From assembly GCA_002394385.1 (NCBI GenBank), contig DGTS01000011.1, positions 141,884 through 205,883 of the forward strand: a DNA stretch of 64,000 bases, read 5' to 3'. A program made the translations under genes and the position numbers. Origin of the DNA: Prevotella sp. UBA4330 (GTDB taxonomy: Bacteria > Bacteroidota > Bacteroidia > Bacteroidales > Bacteroidaceae). Below the pieces are notes generated by a model. It ran no database searches and was not told the origin of the DNA. It saw nothing but the letters and a program-made list of their open reading frames with translations. Of the stretch, positions 59,293 through 64,000 are shown in pieces; position 1 is the first letter of the stretch, and each line of letters starts with the position of its first letter.

Positions 59293-59567
59293 ATAAAATC
59301 CTAAATAACGTCTTTCTCGGGGGAAAACTTCATAAACGAAATAAAAATCTACTCCAAGATCGGCTTTGTGGGGTTTTTGAAACTGATAATATGGGTGGAG
59401 ACGAGCAGCATGGTACTCTACAGATTCAAGTCACACAGGTTAAGCGAATTTAGGATTCTACAGTCAATGGGCAATAGCCCCTCACAATATATTCATGAGA
59501 GGCAAATGGCATTGTCTTTGCATACGTCAACTGGCAGCGAGTAATCATCTAGCGCAATTTGAGCAAC
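59293..59567. other. Unassigned stretch between the nuclease relic and the HIRAN gene
   Basis: About 275 nt with no believable gene, tRNA or repeat. A TATATTTG box (59282-59289, minus) stands at its edge. Possibly a scar of the deletion that removed the nuclease gene start. Confidence 0.4.
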
Positions 59568-59918
59568 TCATTTTTTCCCATTCCTTTTTATTTTAATCGT
59601 AAGATGAACTTGATTCTCAGGGTGAGCATCAGTATTAATCTTACAGATACGGCATTCGAACATATCAGTCCATCCCATTTCCAGGATGGCGGCAATGGTC
59701 TCGTTGTCCTCGCGGGGGATATAGCCAATACAATAGGGCTCTTCCTCTTCTGGCTTCTTGTACATCACGGCTATGGCATTGAGATCGTGACGGTTATCCA
59801 TTTCTCGCTGGAGTTGCAGCAGGGTTCCTACTTTCAGTTCGTCCCACACTTCGTCGGCATCGTGATACTTGCGGCCTGCCAGATGGCAATCCATGAAATA
59901 CTTCTTTCTTGTTTCCAT
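59568..59918 (-). CDS. HIRAN-domain protein
   Basis: 116 residues that are almost only a HIRAN domain: CHLAGRKYHDADEVWDELKVGTLLQLQREMDNRHDLNAIAV, then YCIGYIPREDNETIAAILEMG. HIRAN domains bind DNA ends or stalled-fork 3' ends and are often fused to SNF2 helicases or nucleases; stand-alone forms of this size are less studied. Between the WYL regulator and the McrBC genes, all on one strand. A TATCTTTG box lies 40 nt upstream. Confidence 0.85.
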   Translation of the reverse strand: METRKKYFMDCHLAGRKYHDADEVWDELKVGTLLQLQREMDNRHDLNAIAVMYKKPEEEEPYCIGYIPREDNETIAAILEMGWTDMFECRICKINTDAHPENQVHLTIKIKRNGKK

Positions 59919-59957
59919 AATTCCTTTTGCTTTAGTTCAACTTCATTGTTTACGATG

Positions 59958-59965
59958 CAAAGATA
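59958..59965 (-). promoter_or_regulatory. -7 box of the HIRAN gene
   Basis: TATCTTTG on the minus strand followed by CATCG. Upstream element not at normal spacing. Confidence 0.5.
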
Positions 59966-60007
59966 GGTGCGCGTTGTTTCAATTCGTGGAACAGTCGCAA
60001 GGAATTT

Positions 60008-60913
60008 TTATTTTTTGTATCGTTGAATGGCATTTTGGTGCCATTCGACGATTTCGTCAGCCAATGACTGTGGCTCCAGTACCTCAATCCATTGTCCACG
60101 TGATAGCAGTTTTGACTTAAAATCAGAGGTGGGCCTGAGCGTCAGTTCGAAGTCGGTGTATTCTTCGGTGACGTAGATTTCACGCTGACTATGGTGAAGG
60201 GGCAGGTCTCGCAGATAATAGCGTTCAAAACCATGAGCACGAAGCACAATGTGTTGCAGTGGCATATTGTCGTCAACCACAATGCCGTAAGCCTCACGGA
60301 AATACTCTACGGCATCGAAATCATCCGCTACCTTGTACTTCGTTTCAAGCATCTTCATACTCTCTATCCTGTCGAGCGAATAGGTAGCCAACCAACCGTT
60401 GGACAATTTGCCCAACATATACCAACGTTGACGGAACAATTTTATGCAATAAGGTTCCATGGTAAAACTGTAGCCTGAAGGAGAGCCATAACGCTGATAG
60501 GTAATCATCAGGCATCTATTCTCTTTCATGGCCTTGATGACTTGCTGGAGTTTCTCGCCGCCGGAAGGAATATTTTCCAACAGAATGCGATTATGAAGAC
60601 TTTGGCTCTCACTCAGCAGATTGCCTACACTCATGGTGGAAAGCATCCAGTTCTGTACTGAATCTTCTTCAAGGACATCCTTGTTACTTATATAATATTT
60701 GTTGCCCTGCTTCTTATTGCATTCGATGAGCAGTCCAAACATCTCTTCAATAGCGATACGATGGCGATGGAAGGTCGTTCGCGACAATGGGATTCCCTCG
60801 CTCATTTCCGTCTGTAGCCACTTCTCGTTAATCTCTGCGAGTGTAATCGCTCTGGCCCGGTAAATGGTGTTCACCAGCCAGATGTATTCCTTGAATTTTG
60901 TATAAATTGTCAT
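60008..60913 (-). CDS. WYL-domain transcriptional regulator
   Basis: 301 residues from MTIYTKFKEYIWLVNTIYRA: an N-terminal winged helix (LAEINEKWLQTEMSEGIPLSRTTFHRHRIAIEEMFGL), a WYL domain (about 120-200: ITYQRYGSPSGYSFTMEPYCIKLFRQRWYMLGKLSNGWLATYSLDRI) and a C-terminal extension (WCX type) with RGQWIEVLEP. WYL regulators such as BrxR and CapW control phage-defence operons. Standing at the head of the McrBC/HIRAN block, it is a good candidate for the switch of this island (inference). The TTG start at 60937 is excluded because it lies in the promoter box. Confidence 0.9.
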   Translation of the reverse strand: MTIYTKFKEYIWLVNTIYRARAITLAEINEKWLQTEMSEGIPLSRTTFHRHRIAIEEMFGLLIECNKKQGNKYYISNKDVLEEDSVQNWMLSTMSVGNLLSESQSLHNRILLENIPSGGEKLQQVIKAMKENRCLMITYQRYGSPSGYSFTMEPYCIKLFRQRWYMLGKLSNGWLATYSLDRIESMKMLETKYKVADDFDAVEYFREAYGIVVDDNMPLQHIVLRAHGFERYYLRDLPLHHSQREIYVTEEYTDFELTLRPTSDFKSKLLSRGQWIEVLEPQSLADEIVEWHQNAIQRYKK

Positions 60914-60934
60914 ACTTCTGGTATCTTCATTGCG

Positions 60935-60942
60935 CAAATATA
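60935..60942 (-). promoter_or_regulatory. -7 box of the WYL gene
   Basis: TATATTTG followed by CGCAATG on the minus strand, 22 nt before the chosen ATG. Confidence 0.55.
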
Positions 60943-61196
60943 CGATTTTTCTTCGAAAGTACGTTCAATCTCCACCCTAATTTTACACATCTTTTAAATT
61001 ATGGGACTTGATTTCTTTGTAAGATGGTTGACCTTTTTATTTTCTCTCATACCATTTCAATACCGAAAAAGTATTTCTACTCGATTTGCTTAGTGGCACG
61101 TTACGGACTTTCCACAATTTCCATCGAAATGCCTTTATTTATGTGGCAAACTGCGTTAATCATCCAAAAATGCTTCCGTATGTCAGCATTATTTCG

Positions 61197-61204
61197 TAAT
61201 TTTG
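61197..61204 (+). promoter_or_regulatory. -7 box of the aminotransferase gene
   Basis: TAATTTTG followed by CATGC, 23 nt before the ATG. Upstream element weak. Confidence 0.55.
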
Positions 61205-61227
61205 CATGCAATTAAACATAATCTAAC

Positions 61228-62541
61228 ATGGCACAAACACCAATAAAGAAAGAAATTGTTGACGGGCTCATCAACGAACTCGGCATTCAGGACTTCGCAA
61301 AGGCAACGATACGCGAGGTGAAGCAGGTGGCTGCAATGGCTGAGAAGGCCAGCGGCGTAGAGTTTATAAAAATGGAGATGGGCATACCAGGACTGCCCGC
61401 CGCACAGGTGGGTGTGGATGCACAGGTGAAAGCACTGCAGGACGGCATCGCACACAGTTATCCCGACATTCAGGGACTGCCCGAACTGAAGCGTCAGGCA
61501 TCGCGTTTCGTCAAGGCTTTCATCGACGTTGACATCAACCCCGAGGGATGCGTGCCGGTGTGCGGTTCCATGCAGGGGACATTCGCCTCGTTCTTAACCT
61601 GTTCGCAAGCGGACAAGAAGAAGGACACGGTGCTCTTCATCGACCCAGGCTTCCCCGTACAGAAAATGCAACTGCAGGTGCAGGGTGTGAAGTACGAGAC
61701 TTTCGACGTATATGACTATCGTGGAGAGAAACTACGGCAGAAACTGGAGAGTTATCTCTCTAAAGGAAACATCTGCGCCATCGTATATAGCAACCCTAAC
61801 AACCCGTCGTGGATATGTTTCAACGACGACGAACTGCGCATCATAGGCGAACTGGCAACTCAATACGACACCATCGTGATGGAAGACCTAGCATATTTCG
61901 CTATGGACTTCCGCCGCGACCTCAGCCGTCCATTCGAACCGCCATATCAGCCGAGCGTGGCTCACTATACCGACAACTACATTCTCTTGATTAGCGGAAG
62001 CAAGGCATTCAGTTATGCCGGCGAGCGCATCGGAGTGACATGCATCAGCAACAAACTTTTCCACCGCCACTACGACGACTTGTCCAATCGTTACGAGGGA
62101 CTGCCCTTCGGTCTTGTCTTCTCCACCCGCATGCTCTACGCTCTGTCCTCTGGTACAAGCCATAGCGCACAATATGCCATGGCGGCAATGCTCGGGGCGG
62201 CATGCGACGGCAAGTACAACTTCCGCGACGAGATAAAGGTGTACGGCGAGCGTGCTCACAAACTGAAGGAGATATTCTGCCGCAACAACTTCCACATCGT
62301 ATATGACCGCGACCTCGACCAGCCCATTGCCGACGGCTTCTACTTCACCATCGGCTACAAGGGAATGACGAGCGGGGAGTTGGCTCGCGAACTGATGTAC
62401 TACGGTGTTAGTGCCATCTGCCTCATCACCACCGGCTCTCATCAGGAAGGACTGCGTGTCTGCACTTCGTTCATCGAGGACCACCAATATGCACAACTCG
62501 AAGAGCGCCTGAAACTATTCGCTGAGAACAATCCTGTTTAA
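61228..62541 (+). CDS. PLP-dependent aminotransferase, class I/II
   Basis: 437 residues of fold type I. HSYPDIQGLPELKRQASRF, CGSMQGTFASFLT, YSNPNNPSWICF, VMEDLAYFAMD and the PLP lysine in LLISGSKAFSYAGERIG (about 255-260) are all present, with the C-terminal carboxylate-binding arginine in GLRVCTSF. The family includes aspartate, aromatic and LL-diaminopimelate aminotransferases; this member, with its unusual start (KKEIVDGLINELGIQDFAKATIREV), cannot be assigned to one substrate. Own promoter and a shared terminator hairpin. Confidence 0.9.
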   Translation: MAQTPIKKEIVDGLINELGIQDFAKATIREVKQVAAMAEKASGVEFIKMEMGIPGLPAAQVGVDAQVKALQDGIAHSYPDIQGLPELKRQASRFVKAFIDVDINPEGCVPVCGSMQGTFASFLTCSQADKKKDTVLFIDPGFPVQKMQLQVQGVKYETFDVYDYRGEKLRQKLESYLSKGNICAIVYSNPNNPSWICFNDDELRIIGELATQYDTIVMEDLAYFAMDFRRDLSRPFEPPYQPSVAHYTDNYILLISGSKAFSYAGERIGVTCISNKLFHRHYDDLSNRYEGLPFGLVFSTRMLYALSSGTSHSAQYAMAAMLGAACDGKYNFRDEIKVYGERAHKLKEIFCRNNFHIVYDRDLDQPIADGFYFTIGYKGMTSGELARELMYYGVSAICLITTGSHQEGLRVCTSFIEDHQYAQLEERLKLFAENNPV

Positions 62542-62568
62542 AGCACAAAGCACATTAATCACAATAAT

Positions 62569-62606
62569 AATACAGGCAGGGGTTTCTTTTTACCTCTGCC
62601 TGTATT
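62569..62606. terminator. Bidirectional terminator between aminotransferase and glycerate kinase genes
   Basis: AATACAGGCAGGGGT (62569-62583) and ACCTCTGCCTGTATT (62592-62606), one G-U pair, 8-nt loop. The genes converge on it. Confidence 0.85.
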
Positions 62607-62646
62607 ATCTTTGGGGACTTCAGAAGTATATGATTCGTCCTCTAAT

Positions 62647-63714
62647 TTAGCACCTTTCACATTGCGAAAGGATATGAATGGCCGTCCTGGCAATGTTCTG
62701 TTGCGCCACCTCTTGGCGCATCGCTTCCTCCAACGGCATGTCGATGGGATTGATACATTCTACCCATGCAAAGCCGGCATGCAAAAGCGCATCACCGTCG
62801 CTGATTCTTCCTGACAACAACGCCACGGGGACATTGTCTGCATGTTCCAAAACTCCCATCGGCAACTTGCCCATCAGAGTCTGACGGTCGGCTGAACCCT
62901 CGCCTGTGATTATAAGGTCGGCACCCTTGACAAGTTCGCGGAAATGTATGGTGTCGAGCAATAACTGTATGCCTGACTTACATTCCGCGTTGAGATATTC
63001 GAGGAACGCATAGCCAAGACCTCCGGCAGCACCTGCTCCAGCCATCATCGAGCGGTCATAACCAAAATGCTTGGCTGAAACATCTGCGAATTTCCTTGCC
63101 TGCCCGTCAAGCAGGAGCACCATTTCGGGTGTCGCTCCCTTTTGCGGAGCAAACACATGTGCCGCTCCATTATCGCCGCACAGAGGATTCCCCACGTCAG
63201 TGGCAATGGTGAATCTCACAGACTTCAAGTCCTCGATGTCGTCCCATGTGCCGTTCTTTGCAAAAGCGTCTTTCAGCGCACGGAGCATCCCCTTACCAGC
63301 GTCACTTGTCGCGCTGCCTCCAAGCCCTACAAGGATATGCTTTGCACCTCTCCTGACAGCATCGGCAACCAACTGCCCCGTGCCATAACTTGTGGCAACC
63401 AACGGGTTACGTTCTTCAGCAGTCAGCAATGTCAGTCCACTGGCACGAGCCATCTCTATCACAGCCGTCTCTCCTTGCAGCAGATATTCTGCCTTAATGA
63501 GACGCATCATAGGGTCTCTCACTACCGTTTCAACCAACTCACCACCGATGGCTGCACGGAAAGCCTCAAGGAATCCCTCGCCGCCATCACTTACAGGCAC
63601 CTGCATAATCTCCGCCTCAGGGCATACATTTCTGATGCCTTCTGCTGCCGCCATGTTCGCCTCAACAGAACTCAGGCATCCTTTGAACGAATCAATCGCT
63701 ATGACTATCTTCAT
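62647..63714 (-). CDS. glxK: Glycerate kinase (GlxK/GarK family)
   Basis: 355 residues from MKIVIAIDSFKGCLSSVEA, the family start. PVSDGGEGFLEAF, IEMARASGLTLL, NPLVATSYGTGQLVADA and ILVGLGGSATSDAGKGML (phosphate-binding loop) are conserved, followed by ITGEGSADRQTLMGKLPMGV. It phosphorylates D-glycerate, in this family mostly to 2-phosphoglycerate, feeding lower glycolysis. The three-codon longer TTG start was rejected. No glycerate or tartronate genes lie next to it. Confidence 0.93.
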   Translation of the reverse strand: MKIVIAIDSFKGCLSSVEANMAAAEGIRNVCPEAEIMQVPVSDGGEGFLEAFRAAIGGELVETVVRDPMMRLIKAEYLLQGETAVIEMARASGLTLLTAEERNPLVATSYGTGQLVADAVRRGAKHILVGLGGSATSDAGKGMLRALKDAFAKNGTWDDIEDLKSVRFTIATDVGNPLCGDNGAAHVFAPQKGATPEMVLLLDGQARKFADVSAKHFGYDRSMMAGAGAAGGLGYAFLEYLNAECKSGIQLLLDTIHFRELVKGADLIITGEGSADRQTLMGKLPMGVLEHADNVPVALLSGRISDGDALLHAGFAWVECINPIDMPLEEAMRQEVAQQNIARTAIHILSQCERC

Positions 63715-63758
63715 AAACAACAAAATGTTTCTTTATATTATGAAACTATTATGTATGG

Positions 63759-63790
63759 CAAATATAACAGTTTTTATCTATAATGACAAA
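63759..63790 (-). promoter_or_regulatory. Promoter of glxK
   Basis: Minus strand TTTG (63787-63790), 20 nt, TATATTTG (63759-63766). Complete match; leader about 45 nt. Confidence 0.8.
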
Positions 63791-63901
63791 GTTTTCCACA
63801 AAAAATATGTTTATACGAATTGTATTGGCAGCGATGGCGAATAGGAAACATGGCACAAAGTAAATGAAACATCATTTTTACAATGATAGGCAAGAAAAGT
63901 A

Positions 63902-63909
63902 TATCTTTG
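63902..63909 (+). promoter_or_regulatory. -7 box of the gene at the right edge
   Basis: TATCTTTG followed by CACCACG, 32 nt before the ATG at 63942. Confidence 0.6.
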
Positions 63910-63941
63910 CACCACGAAACTAATAACCTATAAATAAAGAC

Positions 63942-64000
63942 ATGAAGAAATTTAGTTTGCTTTTTGTGGCGCTTGTCGCCTCTCTCGCCTGTTCGGCTCA
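63942..64000 (+). CDS. Start of an exported protein, cut by the window end
   Basis: Nineteen codons visible: MKKFSLLFVALVASLACSA, a typical signal peptide; LACSA could be a signal-peptidase I or a lipoprotein site (LVASLAC). A promoter box lies in front. Nothing can be said of the mature protein. Confidence 0.65.
   Translation, partial: MKKFSLLFVALVASLACSA

Larger units (their letters stand above)
60914..61227. other. Divergent promoter region
   Basis: 314 nt without a gene, AT-rich. It carries the WYL gene box (60935-60942, minus) and the aminotransferase box (61197-61204, plus). No obvious palindrome for WYL binding was seen. Confidence 0.55.

Noticed and set aside
59380..59460. Short open frame between the nuclease relic and the HIRAN gene
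   Set aside because: Under 30 codons, no family and no promoter; left as unassigned sequence.

Overview
The window looks like the chromosome of a gut or rumen Bacteroidales bacterium, most likely Prevotella (Xylanibacter) of the P. ruminicola type. The grounds are: promoters of the Bacteroidetes kind (TTTG, 19-20 nt, then TAnnTTTG) in front of many genes; a GH10 xylanase fused to a CE1 esterase matching the Xyn10D-Fae1A architecture known from P. ruminicola; RprX/RprY; an EF-G2 paralog; and TonB receptors with short exported partners. No rRNA, tRNA or CRISPR array was recognised. Layout: 1-5760 is a type I restriction-modification locus on the minus strand (hsdM, hsdS, then hsdR cut by the window edge) with a toxin-antitoxin pair, driven by its own promoter, between hsdS and hsdR. 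5761-7065 is gene-free and packed with palindromes and tandem repeats. 7066-18802 holds housekeeping and glycan genes: alaX, a cytoplasmic GH13 amylase, fabD, a CE15 glucuronoyl esterase, a secreted protein of unknown function, the rpsF-rpsR-rplI operon, rprXY and a methyltransferase. 18922-29110 holds a TonB receptor with a DUF362 protein, fusA2 (EF-G2), hemW, a GH28-like pectinase and a lactate permease. 29166-37161 holds a TPR-like lipoprotein, a small barrel, xyn10D-fae1A and a second TonB receptor. 37388-49243 holds a zinc-ribbon lipoprotein, rlhA, metA, pepO, an ABC-F ATPase and tex. 49273-54303 holds a probable small RNA, infC-rpmI-rplT, a nitrilase and iorAB. 54507-60913 is an AT-richer defence island: McrBC, a decayed EEP nuclease, a HIRAN protein and a WYL regulator. 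The end holds an aminotransferase, glycerate kinase and the first codons of an exported protein. How the genes work together: the CE15 esterase, the GH10-CE1 enzyme, GH28 and the TonB receptors point to xylan and pectin breakdown outside the cell with import through the outer membrane. Iron-sulfur indolepyruvate oxidoreductase, lactate permease and glycerate kinase fit anaerobic amino-acid and organic-acid metabolism. Two restriction systems of different type, one carrying a TA module, guard against foreign DNA. The most unusual feature is at 44391-44855. There a DUF559 nuclease domain, bordered by GC-rich palindromes of the same kind found in several intergenic gaps, sits in frame inside the second ATPase domain of the ABC-F protein. 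Together with the empty palindromes elsewhere it suggests a small mobile nuclease-palindrome element. The gaps also carry short-period tandem arrays (7, 8, 22, 29 and 49 nt) whose periods recur at unrelated loci.
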